DNA of 64,000 nt, from positions 62,001 through 126,000 of the forward strand of contig JADKIC010000003.1 in assembly GCA_016721435.1 (NCBI GenBank), written 5' to 3'. This document shows positions 7,817 through 19,212 of this stretch, piece after piece (the first letter of the stretch is position 1; each line of letters opens with the position of its first letter). A program made the position numbers and the translations under genes. A model generated the notes under the pieces. It ran no database searches. It was not told the origin of the DNA and was given only the letters and a program-made list of their open reading frames with translations. The stretch is from Bacteroidota bacterium (GTDB lineage Bacteria > Bacteroidota > Bacteroidia > AKYH767-A > OLB10).

Positions 7817-9481
7817 TCAGAACGAGTAAGTGATTCCAGCTAGCCCAAGGAGGCGATAACTCGGATACTGATACCACCTGAAATACTGCGCGAACCCGAT
7901 ATTATTGAGCGATACAAAAGCGGAGAGTACTTTGCTGTAACGGTAATCGATGCCGATGTTGGCGTCCATCCATCCTTTCAGGTTTTTATAGTCGGAGGTG
8001 ACTACGGAGTTGACAGACGTGTATTCAATTCCGGTAATGTTGCTGTTGTAGAAGAGATCCGCTTTGATGAAAATTTTCTCAGCGATGGCATAATGACTGT
8101 TGAAGCCTAAGCGGAAAGCGGGAATATAGAGTTGTTCTTTTAATTTATCGGTATTGTAATTGTTGTGTTCGACAGAGATGCCTGCTGCAATTTTTTCGGA
8201 TTGTTTATATTCTAATGAACCTTTTAATTGCAACAAGGTGGCTTTATCATAGTACACGGAGAAGCTGGTAGGGATCTCGAAATTGTTGATGAAGAAGGGT
8301 TGATTTTTAAGTCTCGCCCAGTTGACGATTCCGGTAAACATTAAATCATGTTCGAGTTTTATTGAAGCACCACCGCTGAGGCCTAGCCGCTGATTGGTGT
8401 TTGCAAGTGGAACCGATGATCCGAAGAAGGGATTTTGTCGGCTGAAGCTGCGTAAGTCATTCCGTTGAAGATCGCCACTCAGTTCAGCGAATATTTTCAC
8501 CGCATCATTAATGACCTGGTATTCTGCTTTGACATAGGGATAGAAACGGTAGTCGCTATTGTTGTTATTGGATTCTAATGCCAGGTTGGCACCGATATCG
8601 ATGCTGAATAAATCCTGGGTGATGTTAAAGCGTGGACGGAATCGAATGATGCTTCTGTTGAAACTGAAACTCTCCTGTTCAATTTTTCCGAATTCACCGG
8701 AAGCATTCAGGATGAAGGTGGCATTGTTCATCAGCTTACTGCCGCCGATGGAAAATACCGCGTTGTTCTCAGAAGCCTTGCGGTTATCACTGAAGTTGTA
8801 AAACGATAATGCGGACTGATATCTCCATTTATCTTTGTCCACATCGAGTGATTGAAGTTTTACACTTCCTTCCACATCACTCATGCTATGTTTCGTTTCC
8901 GATTTGGAGAAGAGCTCAGGTGGGGTTTTGAATCCATAGAAATGCACCACATTGCGGTTGTAAATAAGGTCAGCGCCTAACTTGAATTTTTCAAAATACC
9001 TCGTTCCAAAGAGATCAATATGATTATTGCTGTTGCCGGGAAAGCCATAGTCCTTGATTTTACCGGAGGTGGAAAGGTGCTTGTAGCGAACACCCGCATC
9101 AAAGTTTTTTGATCGGATGCTGTTAAAGGAAACATCCAGCAAGGGCATATTCTCCAGACCATAGCCTGCTTTCACAAAACCATGATATAATTTTTTTATC
9201 GCATCGTCCTTTATGCGCACCGGTTTGATGGGTGAGGTATTGTAATTCGAATTCATCGGACGTGCTTCCAGTGAATAATTCAGCGATTGCTTATCACGAA
9301 AGGTGCTTGTATCGCTTTCAGGATAGATATTGATTTTAAAAGCGTCATTCAGCACGGGTTGATATTCCTTTACTACATTGATGTCTTCATTGCCGAGATT
9401 GTTCGTCTTCGTTCCACCGCCTTGTGAAGCAGCGATAGAGGGCAGGAGGAGAAGAAAATAGAAGGGGATGTTATTTTTCAT
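7817..9481 (-). CDS. Outer-membrane beta-barrel protein paired with TPR protein
   Basis: 554 residues with a signal peptide (MKNNIPFYFLLLLPSIAAS). A polar N-terminal stretch (residues 20-90) is followed by regular amphipathic, aromatic-ended strands (HGFVKAGYGLENMPLLDVSFNS, GVRYKHLS, KLGADLIYN...) up to the terminal YRLLGLAGITYSF, as expected of a beta-barrel assembled by BAM. No plug domain or TonB box is evident, so it is not a classical TonB receptor. It starts 27 bases after the 1024-residue TPR gene, and the two are almost certainly one operon; a lipoprotein-free barrel/TPR partnership in the envelope is the likely setting. Function unknown. Confidence 0.75.
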   Translation of the reverse strand: MKNNIPFYFLLLLPSIAASQGGGTKTNNLGNEDINVVKEYQPVLNDAFKINIYPESDTSTFRDKQSLNYSLEARPMNSNYNTSPIKPVRIKDDAIKKLYHGFVKAGYGLENMPLLDVSFNSIRSKNFDAGVRYKHLSTSGKIKDYGFPGNSNNHIDLFGTRYFEKFKLGADLIYNRNVVHFYGFKTPPELFSKSETKHSMSDVEGSVKLQSLDVDKDKWRYQSALSFYNFSDNRKASENNAVFSIGGSKLMNNATFILNASGEFGKIEQESFSFNRSIIRFRPRFNITQDLFSIDIGANLALESNNNNSDYRFYPYVKAEYQVINDAVKIFAELSGDLQRNDLRSFSRQNPFFGSSVPLANTNQRLGLSGGASIKLEHDLMFTGIVNWARLKNQPFFINNFEIPTSFSVYYDKATLLQLKGSLEYKQSEKIAAGISVEHNNYNTDKLKEQLYIPAFRLGFNSHYAIAEKIFIKADLFYNSNITGIEYTSVNSVVTSDYKNLKGWMDANIGIDYRYSKVLSAFVSLNNIGFAQYFRWYQYPSYRLLGLAGITYSF

Positions 9482-9507
9482 TGGGTGAGATGCAGTTGCT
9501 TAGTTTA

Positions 9508-12500
9508 CTATTTTTCTTCTTTGTTTAAATCGGTCTCGGGTTCGGGCTGTTCTTCCGGCTTCTTCATTTGATTCATTTCTATGAGCAGCAGGTCGTCGAG
9601 TTTTTCTTGCGCCATGGCCTTGATGTCTTCGGGATCAGCTGGATCTTTTTCGTAATTCTCGAGAATACTCTGTAGGGTAGCTTTGGCCTGGAAGGTGTCC
9701 ACCAATGCGATGTAATTGTCGGCAAGCAATATGAAACTTTTCCCTATCCAGAAATCATAAGAGGGCACCTGATTGGCGACATCGTAGCATTTTTTCTGCG
9801 AAGCTTTGAAGTTGCCCATTTTATAATCGATAAAGGCGAGTTGGTATTTGGCTTCTGCTCCGGCCAGACTCGATTGTTTTGAAAGTGCTGTGTATTCATT
9901 TTTAGCCCCAACAAAATCATTGAGTTGCAGCGCGGACCTTCCATAGGTGAGATGCGCTTCAGAGACGATATCGTTGGAAACCTTTTCACCGTTGATGAGC
10001 TTCTTGGCGTAAGCGATGGCTTCGTTGTAATTCGGTTGCGAATAATAAGAGCGCCTCAATCCGGTTTGTGCAGCCAATACGTTTTCTCTTAACTCAGCCG
10101 TTGCTTCCAGACGAAGGAAATAGGTAATGGCTTTTGTATATTCTTTGCCGTTATAATGCAATGCCGCAGCTTTAGCGAGGGATTTCTCTGTATAGATATT
10201 GGCAGGTTCGGAAATGATGTTTTCGTAACCTATTAGGGATTGGGAATAGTTTTTATTTCTATAATCACATTCCGCCTTGTAGAAAGTGGCATTCAGTTTA
10301 TAGGCGCCGTTGGGGAATTGAGTCAGGTATTTGTCGAAGTCACGTGCCGCATCGTCGAAATTGCCTTTGAGGTAACGTTGCTCGGCTGCTTCATAGGTGA
10401 TAGAATCCTGTGCGCCCGTACTGACGCTGGCATTGGGAATGTTTTTGACATAGGCAAAGTAATCATCGGGCTTGCCATTGGAGATGTAGATGTTCTTCAC
10501 ACTATTCAAAGCCTCTGCAGCTTCCGGAGTTCCGGGATAAGTGCCAATGACTTTCTTGAACTGTGCCAGAGCCAGCTCATCCTGTTTATTGTTGTAATAT
10601 ACCAAAGCAATGTTCAATTGCGATCGTTTAGCGTATTGGCTTCCCGGAAATTCTTTCAATAAGAGATTGAAGTTCTCCTTTGCTTTTTCACTGTCGCCAT
10701 TGGCCATATAAGCACGTCCCCGCTCAAATAATGCATCGGCACGGTACCGTGATTTCGGATAGCTGCCTAGCAGACTCGTGAGCGTCTTTGATTTTTCCTC
10801 CGCGTCACCCTGCAATCCCTGAATGACACCACGCTGGAAGAGGGCATAATCGGAAGATGCTGCCTTTTCAGTGACCGCGTCGTTGTAGTAGCGCAGCGCA
10901 GATTCATATTCCCGCATCGCATAGTGGCAATCGGCAGTTCGAAGAAGGGCATCATGGTAAATGGCGACTTCATCGGAATTTCTTTTGGCCATGTATTTTC
11001 TGAACCAGGATTGTGATTCCTGATAATTGTTCAGTTTAAAGTAGCAGTATCCTAAATTGTAGTTGCCCAGGTTATACATCGACGTGTTGACAGAGCCGGG
11101 ATTGAAGATGAAGGTCCGGTATTGTTTAATGGCAAGATCTAATTTTTCCTGTTTGAATAAGATTTCTGCTTTCCAATAAATAGCTTTTGCTCTGATGTCC
11201 GGATCAATATCGTTGATGATCGCTTTTTCAAACATGCCGATGGCTTTATCGTTCTCACCATCATTCATCATCTCTATTCCTCTGAAGAAAGCTACTTTTT
11301 GATAGGCTCCCTTTGTCCTGGTGGTTTTATTTTTAACATTGTCAAGAGCGATGAGGGCATCTTTGTAGTTACGTGTGCCGAGATAAAGTTCAGCGAGTAA
11401 CTCATTGGCTTCATCTGCATTTTTTGAGTCGGGGTAGTTTTTAAGGAAGTCGCTGAATGCCGTTAAGCCACCGGGAAGATTTAATTCGTACGAGAGCTTG
11501 GCGTAATTGAAGAGGGCGTTTTCCTGAATGGAAGTATTGTGATTTAGCTTTGATGCAAACTGGAAGGCGTTCCGCGCTGCTGTTTTGTTGGCGGTTTTCA
11601 AATAACAGTCACCCAAGTGATACCATGCATTCTGATCGAGAGAGTCCTGCTTCCCTGTAACTTTCTCAAAATTGAGAATGGCATTGTTGTAGTCTTCGCT
11701 TTTGTATTCACAAAAAGCAATGGTGTATCTATCGTCCCGACTTAGCGTAGGAGTAGCTTGTGAATAACCATCAAAATACACCAGCGCATTTTTATAGTCA
11801 CCTTTTCTGTAATAAGATTCCGCTACAATACGCATGATCTCCGCGTTGTTTTGCGGACTCTTATTCTGCAGGACAGGAACGGCATAATTGATAACGTCAT
11901 CGTACTTGCCCGTCTCAAAGTACATCTGTGTAATGTAGTACGGCACCAATGGACCAAAAGTAGCCGATGAGTCCAGTTTGCCGAAATATTCCAGGGCTGT
12001 TTTATAATTGTTGTTGGAATAGGCGATATGACCATAATAGTACTGTGCTGCGGTCTGATATTTGGATTTCACATTCAGAATCTCGTGAAACTTCTTCGCC
12101 GCCTTATCGAGTTCTCCCTTGTTGAAATAGCAATAGCCGGTCTTAAAATAATATTCCGGAACTTCATCTCCCGATAAATAATAGACATCCGCTTTTTCAA
12201 ATGCAGGGAGGGCTTTCGTATATTTTTTGATTCTGTAATACTGTCGTCCCAGATAGAACCAGGCGAGAGGAGCTTTCGTGCATTCAGAATGTTTCTCTGT
12301 AAAAATTAACAATTTTTGCTCTGCATCCGGATTAAATAATTCATACGAACATACAGCAGCGTAGAATTCTGCATTGATTTTATTGTGCTCGCTGCCTTTA
12401 TTCTCTGCCAGATAGGATTCAAAAACGTTCTTCGCAGCACTGTACTTTTCCTTTACGTATAATTCCCAGGCGATCTTATAGTCTCTGTCTTTTTCCGTAA

Positions 12501-12582
12501 AATTTTCGGTGAGTTGTGCGAATGAGCTGGTTGACACCAACAAACAGCTAACAATCAGTAATTTATGAAATATCTTCTTCAT
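9508..12582 (-). CDS. Large periplasmic TPR protein
   Basis: 1024 residues: a signal peptide (KLLIVSCLLVSTSSFAQ) followed by more than twenty tetratricopeptide-type helix pairs, for instance AWFYLGRQYYRIKKYTKALPAFEKA, YRKGDYKNALVYFDGY, YHLGDCYLKTANKTAARNAFQFA and RYRADALFERGRAYMANGDSEKA. The end is acidic and Lys/Glu/Pro rich (KKPEEQPEPETDLNKEEK). Such arrays act as protein-docking scaffolds. It is first in a two-gene operon with the barrel protein downstream, suggesting it binds that barrel's periplasmic side or its cargo. No frame breaks in more than 3 kb. A TACTTTTG box stands 24 bases before the start. Confidence 0.85.
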   Translation of the reverse strand: MKKIFHKLLIVSCLLVSTSSFAQLTENFTEKDRDYKIAWELYVKEKYSAAKNVFESYLAENKGSEHNKINAEFYAAVCSYELFNPDAEQKLLIFTEKHSECTKAPLAWFYLGRQYYRIKKYTKALPAFEKADVYYLSGDEVPEYYFKTGYCYFNKGELDKAAKKFHEILNVKSKYQTAAQYYYGHIAYSNNNYKTALEYFGKLDSSATFGPLVPYYITQMYFETGKYDDVINYAVPVLQNKSPQNNAEIMRIVAESYYRKGDYKNALVYFDGYSQATPTLSRDDRYTIAFCEYKSEDYNNAILNFEKVTGKQDSLDQNAWYHLGDCYLKTANKTAARNAFQFASKLNHNTSIQENALFNYAKLSYELNLPGGLTAFSDFLKNYPDSKNADEANELLAELYLGTRNYKDALIALDNVKNKTTRTKGAYQKVAFFRGIEMMNDGENDKAIGMFEKAIINDIDPDIRAKAIYWKAEILFKQEKLDLAIKQYRTFIFNPGSVNTSMYNLGNYNLGYCYFKLNNYQESQSWFRKYMAKRNSDEVAIYHDALLRTADCHYAMREYESALRYYNDAVTEKAASSDYALFQRGVIQGLQGDAEEKSKTLTSLLGSYPKSRYRADALFERGRAYMANGDSEKAKENFNLLLKEFPGSQYAKRSQLNIALVYYNNKQDELALAQFKKVIGTYPGTPEAAEALNSVKNIYISNGKPDDYFAYVKNIPNASVSTGAQDSITYEAAEQRYLKGNFDDAARDFDKYLTQFPNGAYKLNATFYKAECDYRNKNYSQSLIGYENIISEPANIYTEKSLAKAAALHYNGKEYTKAITYFLRLEATAELRENVLAAQTGLRRSYYSQPNYNEAIAYAKKLINGEKVSNDIVSEAHLTYGRSALQLNDFVGAKNEYTALSKQSSLAGAEAKYQLAFIDYKMGNFKASQKKCYDVANQVPSYDFWIGKSFILLADNYIALVDTFQAKATLQSILENYEKDPADPEDIKAMAQEKLDDLLLIEMNQMKKPEEQPEPETDLNKEEK

Positions 12583-12910
12583 GCGATGGGGGAATACTAT
12601 TCTTTCAAAAGTACACCTAAGGAACGCCTTATCTTTTATGAATCGTATGCTACTTATTTAAATTATTAACAGGGCATTATGAATTAAAGAAGAAGACAAA
12701 AATTAAAATTCCGTCCGGCACAATTTATAAAGTTGAATTCCGTTCGAAGAGTTCTTAAACGGACTTTCTGCATCATGTTATTAATGTCGTTGAAAGATTT
12801 ATTTAAAATTAAACTGAATTAATATTAAACCTTACCGATTTTTGCATGTCATAGAGACCAATTCCGGAACTCCGGTTTATATTAATCGTTAAACTAAAAA
12901 ATTGAATTCC
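12583..12910. other. Divergent intergenic region
   Basis: An AT-rich 328-base spacer between divergent starts. Apart from the minus-strand -7 box at 12606-12613, nothing structured or coding is seen. Confidence 0.5.
12606..12613 (-). promoter_or_regulatory. -7 box TACTTTTG before TPR operon
   Basis: Matches the Bacteroidota sigma-A -7 consensus TAnnTTTG on the minus strand, 23 bases before the start codon at 12582. No clear -33 TTTG is seen at the expected distance. Confidence 0.45.
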
Positions 12911-13764
12911 ATGAACAGAAACATTAAAACAGCCTTTGCATTGATGGGTGTAGTCGCGTTGAGTTTGAGTGCTTGTAAGAAAGAGAAGGAATCTATTGAC
13001 AGCGATACCGCTTCAGTTGCAGAATATGCGATGTCGGATGCAGCATTTAATGATGTGGCGAGTATTTCCGATGAAGCGTATGATGGATCATTGGACTCCT
13101 ATCGTATACAAAATGGAGGTTCTTCAGAGAAGGTAATGACAACTTGTGCTACAATAACATTTGATACTACTGTGACACCGAAAACTCTGACAATAGATTT
13201 CGGTCCGAGTGATTGTTTGTGCGGAGATGGAAACTACCGACGTGGAGCAATTATCGTGAGCTGGGCAGGACCTATAAAGATTCAGGCTCTGTAAGAACCA
13301 TTACATTCAACAACTATTTTGTCAATTACAATCAGATTCTTGGTACCAAAACAGTGACCAATAACGGTCGCAATACCAGCGGAAATTTAAGTTATACCGT
13401 CACCGTTAACGGTTCAGTTGTTTGGGATCCGCAATACTTTGGAGGTGGTGGAACCAGTACATTCACCTCTACCCGCACTCGTGTTTGGATAGCGGGAGAA
13501 GGAACTTTAGGTTGGCTGGATGACGTATATCTGATCAGTGGTTCTACCAATGGAACTACCCGCGCCGGATCTACCTATACCATGGTGACCACAGAAGCCT
13601 TGAAAAAAGAGATCGGATTCAAACATTTTACAGATGGAGTGCTTGAATTTACACCATCAGGTAAATACACACGTGTCATCGATTATGGTTATGTAAATGG
13701 TCAGCGCGACGCATTGGCTCAAGTGACTATCAACGGGTATACTTTTACGATACAGTTGAAATAA
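12911..13764 (+). CDS. Lipoprotein of unknown function, one frameshift
   Basis: The ATG at 12911 (MNRNIKTAFALMGVVALSLSACKKEKE) gives a lipoprotein signal with lipobox LSAC; the acidic residues after the cysteine are common in lipoproteins of this phylum. The body has Thr/Asn/Gly-rich beta strands, with the segments TITFDTTVTPKTLTIDFG, TVTNNGRNTSGNLSYTVTVNGSVVW and TEALKKEIGFKHFTDGVLEFTPSGK. The frame breaks near 13262-13271; restoring one base gives ...IVSWAGTYKDSGSVRTITF. About 284 residues in all. A good terminator follows. I do not recognise a named family. Confidence 0.7.
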
Positions 13765-13785
13765 AAATTTGATTAGGTTGATTTG

Positions 13786-13817
13786 AACGTCGGTTGTAGG
13801 GACCGGCGTGTTTTTTT
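13786..13817 (+). terminator. Rho-independent terminator
   Basis: The stem ACGTCGGT (13787-13794) pairs with ACCGGCGT (13802-13809) with one G-T pair, and seven T follow (13811-13817), directly after the lipoprotein gene. Confidence 0.75.
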
Positions 13818-14181
13818 CGTGCATTGACAATCAAAATGCTTAGATTTTTAAGGTATTTTTAAAGAAGTTTTGCAGGTGTTCAGACTCATACATTTGTTTC
13901 ATTTACCCGGAATATTTTGCGATCGATAGTCCTGAGTCGTACCTTCATTCACTGATGAAAATATTAATCATGATTCAGGTATATCGACCTTAAATATTAC
14001 TTCAATGCGCCAGCCCTCTGTGATGCTCTGCGTAACCTCTGTTTCACTCCGTGGTTAAACCGTGGATATTATGTTCCTGCCAATCATACCTTGGAAAATT
14101 GAAGTTTTTAATCACCGCGCTAAATGGTAAATTCAGCTGGTTTTAAGGAAGCAAATCAATACAATCGTTAAGCCGACGTTA
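13818..14181. other. Intergenic region, no gene
   Basis: Between convergent genes; it contains only the degenerate repeat at 14015-14060. No coding frame is supported. Confidence 0.5.
14015..14060. repeat. Degenerate CTCTGTG repeat ending GTGGTTAAAC
   Basis: Units CTCTGTG, CTCTGCG, CTCTGTT and CTCCGTG run into GTGGTTAAAC. The design is the same as at 3359-3400 and 5128-5170, with an unrelated core. Confidence 0.5.
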
Positions 14182-17100
14182 TTAACGAATAAGGGTCACT
14201 CTTCCATTGAAATTATATTTCTTTCGGTTGAAATCACGGGCAGTTGCCTTATAAACAAAGATACCGGAAGGACATTCTGTTCCATCGTTAAAATATTCGC
14301 CGTTCCAGGATTCGATGAGATTGTCGCTTTCCCATACCACTTGTCCACGACGGTTGTACACCTGTATTTCAAAATGCTGCACCCCTTCTGCCACAACCTG
14401 GAACACATCGTTTTTCTGGTCGTTATTTGGCGTGAAGGCGTTTGGAATGTATAGGGAGAAATTGGGTCTTACTTCTACAGTCAGACTAAAAGTATCTGCA
14501 CAACCTCCCGCGTTTGTCGTATAAAGTGTGACGGTATAAGTGCCTACATCGTTGTAAGAATGCGAGGCAACACAACTGCTGTCCCCGGTTCCATCTCCAA
14601 AAAATCAAAATAACAGTCCGTGCTTCCAACAACAGCAGCGAAATTAAAATCAGGGTTGAGGTTACTTGCTATAAGAGGTTGAGCCAGGAATGTCGCATCG
14701 GAAGGGGGGTATACAGTAATTGGAGTGTTTAAAGTATCAGTAGTAGAGCAAGTGTCGGCACTCGTCAAGGTTAAAGTTGGAAGATAAGTCCCGGGACTAC
14801 TGTAGGTATGCACCGGGTTGTTCAGGAAGGAAACAATGCCATCCCCAAAGGTCCAAAGATGAGTTGCGCCGGGAATTGTCGGGCTAAGATCCTGGAAAGT
14901 AACATCAAGAGGAGCGCAACCACTGATAATATTTGCATCGATGGCACCACCGGATTCGGCTTAATGATGACAAACGCGGAATAGAAATCATCGGGACAGC
15001 CCGGGGTTTGAGTTTGCAATGAAATGGTTTGAAGTCCGCTTGTAGGGAAGGAGTAATTTTGAACTTGTGCAGTAGAAATGGTATCACCGGCAATGATCCA
15101 TGTCTGTGAAGTCCCCGGTACAACACCAAAATAAGGAGCGAAATCAAAACTGTTGCCTTCAAAACATTGTGGATCGGGAGGTAGAAAGAACGCTTGCTGG
15201 ACAGCGGTCACGTTGATTTCCATCGTGTCGTTTCGGGAACAGAATCCTTGTGAAGTGGTGACAATAAATTCAACTAACGTATCTGTAGTACCGAAAACGG
15301 GAATAGTGGCAACAGGGTTGGATGTTAAAGGGGCGCTGAGGTATTGAGCCGGTGTCCAGCTATACGTGTATCCTGCCGTGGGTGTTGTTCCGATTCCGAT
15401 TCCTTGCCCGGCACAAATCTGTTGATTGGCACCTGCATTCGAAATCGGGTAATCCGTCACGTAAATGGTATCACGAATGGTGTCTGAATTACAAATATTG
15501 TCATTTGCAACTATGAATATGGGATAAGTACCGGCGCTATTGTAATTCAGATGGAATGGCCCCCACGGTAGAGTGGTAGAGGCGTTCAGAATATTGGCGC
15601 TTCCGAATTCGAAAGTGAAATTTGTTGTGGCGGCGGGTGACAATCCGGTATAAGTGAAAACGGTGGAATCGTCACCACAAAGTTGATGGTCACTGATGGT
15701 GAAGTCGGCATCCGGCAAGGCGTTTACCTGGAGTGGGGTGGAATCTACAGCCGAGAGGCATCCTTCCGGACTCAATACGGCAACACTAACATAGGTAGCT
15801 CCTGCAAGGGTCCATTGCAAGGTACCGCTGCTACCATCACCCGGATTTCCACCCAACAGTGTCGCATTACCAAAATCCCATGTATAAATAGATCCAATGG
15901 GCGCACCCGTGGCTAATGGTGTTAAAGTGATAATTTCTCCCTGACAAATCTTTACCGGTGCGTTGAAGTTAACGATCGGTGTATTGAAGATCCGGATAGA
16001 ATCTGTATAGGGAAATCCGAGACATCCGTTCTCCTCTATTGCCAGACTTAAAGTATAGGTGCCCGGAGTATTCCAGCTGATGTCAAATTGTGTATTGGAA
16101 GGCGTCGTCACCGTTCCGCCACCATAAGTCAGGCGTATGCATCCGTAGCCGCTGCACTCCCCGAATAGACCACATTAACATCTACTCCGGTACATCCTGT
16201 ATCAGGCAATGAAAAATTAGCCGTTGGAATTGCGATAATATATAAAGTGTCGGTGATGGTATCAGAAGCACATCCGTTTTCAGTGATTTGTAAACTTATC
16301 GGAATATTACCTGAAACATTCCAGGTAGCATTCGCCAATCCAAAACCATTGATTAAAACGCCACTGTTGTTAGGGAAAACCCAATCGTAGAAAAGTAACG
16401 AACTGGTGCTATTCGCAGTGAAATTGGATGAAACAGGATTAGTGCCATCAAAACATAAACTATCATCGGAAATAGTAAAGGAGGCGATCGGCTTAGGTTT
16501 TACAACTATTTGTCTGCTGTATGTATGTGAACATCCCGAAGGCTGTGTTAAAGTTAATCTTGTAAGATAAGTACCCGGCCCATAAGTATGCGATGGGATC
16601 ACCAGGTTTGTCCCGTTACCTGTAGCTACGGGGGATCCATCTCCAAAATTAAAGGACCAATTCGTACTGGCATTGTAGGCTCCACTTACAGTGAAATCAG
16701 CAGTGAGTGATCCGCAGGCTATCAAACTATCTACAGAAAAATTAGCTGTTGGAAGCAGTTGAACACCGTGCCCCAGTTGAAATCAAATCCGGAATTACTT
16801 TGTGACGTATCATCCAGCATCAAGGCATATGTATTTCCGGAAGTGACATTAATAGGAGGGCAAGCAGGGCTGGACGTGCAATTCACTACGAAAGGAGACA
16901 TTCCAAATGGAAGAAATGGATCATAAAAAGAATTACAAGCTACCTCTGTTCCCGGACATCCAAGAGTAATATCGTACAAGGCCCATCTGAATCCTCCGAT
17001 ATTTGTTGGAAACCCCGTGAATTCCAAAGGTCCGTTATAGCCTACTGTGAATTTGTACCAAAATGGCCTGACAGGTGGAGAATTAAAGCAGGAGGGTACC

Positions 17101-17687
17101 GACGAAGTGCCGGGCTGACCGGATCCCGGGCTTGTAAAATCATAGGTGTTGCAAATTGGAGAGGCATTGGTACACGTTAATGCCGGATTGATAAACCCGT
17201 TTGTACTGCTGATGCACACTAAAAATTCGCCATCATCTTCAAGAGCTGTTACATAAAACCAAATTTGAGTTCCTGCAGCAGCGGTGAAAGCGACGGATGC
17301 CGGGTCACCGGTAGTTGCTGCAGTATTGCAAACATTCACTACTCCGGGACCTGAGCAATTGCCTGTCAATACGGTAACGGAAAGTTTTTCTGCAGGTGTT
17401 GCTCCGGAGGGAGAAACTGAAATCGTGTTCACCGTTCCACTGGCTACATAGGAATACCAGATCTCATGACCACCGGCGGGAAGGGGAGGAATGGCAGCCG
17501 CATCGCAGGTATTTGAAATCCCATCTCCAGTACCCGTTGTATTATTGTCACTGATACAGGTATTGCCGGTAGGATCAAGGTAAACAAAACTGGCATTGCC
17601 GCAATTATCATTTACAGGTACCTGAGCGATAAGATGTTCGCGCGACAGCAACAGCACAGTCATTAAGCACAGAAGACGGATGTTCAT
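14182..17687 (-). CDS. Giant PKD-repeat secreted protein with CHU_C C-terminal domain, four frameshifts
   Basis: About 1,165 residues when frames are joined. A signal peptide (LLCLMTVLLLSREHLIAQ) is followed by an N-terminal Cys-rich domain, then many PKD/Ig-like modules with the signature W(N/S)FGDG and HTY...GTY (NWSFNFGDGSPVATG, LWTFGDG, HTYSSPGTYLPTLTL). The end is a CHU_C/gliding-type T9SS domain: IPNAFTPNNDQKNDVF, YNRRGQVVWES, WNGEYFNDGTECPSGIFVYKATA. It should therefore be secreted by T9SS to the surface, probably as an adhesin-like protein. Frames break near 16755, 16120, 14945 and at a six-A run 14599-14604; all are repaired by single-base changes, suggesting consensus errors. Confidence 0.8.
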
Positions 17688-17797
17688 CTTAAACTAGAAA
17701 TAATTGATTTGGAATTCTTTATTCAGGTTTAGTTTGCCTCAGGAAATATTCTTTTATGGAATTGAAATAAACCTTTAACAGACTAATCAGGAAGCAC

Positions 17798-17805
17798 TAC
17801 TTTTG
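17798..17805 (+). promoter_or_regulatory. -7 box TACTTTTG before M20 peptidase
   Basis: Matches TAnnTTTG 22 bases before ATG 17828, with a weak -33 element (TTTA) about 22 bases upstream. Confidence 0.4.
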
Positions 17806-17827
17806 TGAGAACAAAACTACCCATTTT

Positions 17828-19194
17828 ATGGACATTATTCAACCTTATATTGCTCAAAATAAAGAGCGTTTTATCTCTGAATTAATAGAGTTATTGCGCA
17901 TCCCATCCGTTAGTGCAGATTCGAAATACAAGGCAGACGTCGTCAGAACAGCCGAGTATGTTAAAAAAGCCCTGGAAGCAGCAGGTGCTGACAAGGTGGA
18001 GATTTGTCCCACACCGGGTCACCCGATTGTTTACGGCGAGAAAATCATTGACAGTAAGTTGCCTACGGTCCTCGTTTACGGCCATTACGATGTTCAGCCT
18101 CCGGATCCTCTTGATTTATGGGATTCGCCACCTTTTGAACCGGTCATGAAGGAGGAGAAGATTTATGCGCGGGAGCCTGCGATGATAAAGGGCAGGTTTT
18201 TATGCATATCAAGGCTTTCGAGCTCATGATGAAGACGAATACTTTAGCTTGCAATGTGAAGTTTATGATTGAGGGAGAAGAAGAAGTAGGGTCTGCGCAT
18301 CTTGGCCTTTGGATTCGGGAGAACAAAAGCAGACTTACCGGAGATGTGATTCTGATTTCGGATACATCCATCATTGCCAATGATATTCCGAGTATAGATG
18401 TAGGGCTGCGCGGGTTGAGTTATGTAGAAGTAGAAGTTACAGGCCCAAACAGGGATTTGCATTCGGGCGTTTACGGTGGTGCAGTTGCGAATCCCATTAC
18501 CATACTTTGTGAGATGATTGCGAAGATGAAGGATGAAAATAATCATATCACCATTCCAGGTTTTTATGATGATGTGATCGAATTGTCTGCTGCAGAAAGA
18601 GAAGAGTTAAACAAAGCGCCTTTCAGTCTCGATGAATATAAAAGCGACCTTGGAATAAATGATGTTCTTGGTGAAAAAGGATTTACAACACTTGAAGAAC
18701 AGGTGTCCGACCTACCTTTGAAATGAATGGTATTTGGAGGTTATACGGGGGAAGGCGCAAAGACAGTTCTTCCTTCAAAAGCTTTTGCCAAGTGTTCCAT
18801 GCGTTTGGTGCCTAACCAGACTTCTGAAAAAATTACGCAATTGTTCTCTGATTATTTCAAAAGCATTGCTCCGGCAGGGGTAAAGGTGGAAGTGAAACCG
18901 CATCATGGCGGAGAGCCGGTGGTGACGCCGACTGATTCGGTAGCTTATAAAGCTGCCAGCAAAGCCATGGAGCAAACTTTCGGGAAAAAACCTATACCTA
19001 CCCGCGGCGGTGGAAGTATTCCTATCGTTGCACTTTTTGAAAAGGAGCTGGGATTGAAAAGTGTGCTGATGGGTTTCGGACTCGACAGTGACCTTATCCA
19101 TAGTCCAAATGAACATTATGGCGTTTTTAATTTTTTAAAGGGTATTGAGACCATACCGCTCTTCTTCAGGTATTATGCAGAGATGAACCGATAG
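17828..19194 (+). CDS. M20 family dipeptidase, three indels
   Basis: Zinc-dependent cytosolic dipeptidase of the M20 (CNDP/DapE-like) family. Visible in order: LVYGHYDVQP (first metal His and catalytic Asp), the bridging-Asp segment restored as ARGACDDKGQVFMHIKAFE, EGEEEVGSAHL (catalytic Glu pair), dimerisation lid SSYVEVEVTGPNRDLHSGVYGG (reading LSYVEVEV...), and DLIHSPNEHY near the end. One G is missing near 18172. Around 18700 and 18735 two compensating indels leave a short shifted stretch containing TGA; corrected it reads RPTFEMNGIW-GGYTGEGAKT. About 455 residues, normal for the family. It is followed by a strong hairpin terminator. Three errors in one conserved gene favour sequence error over decay. 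Confidence 0.85.
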
Positions 19195-19212
19195 TTATAT
19201 TTAAGTCAATTC

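Noticed and set aside
17828..19194. Three separate small genes
   Set aside because: Motifs of one M20 enzyme run across the breaks in order; single-base repairs rejoin them.
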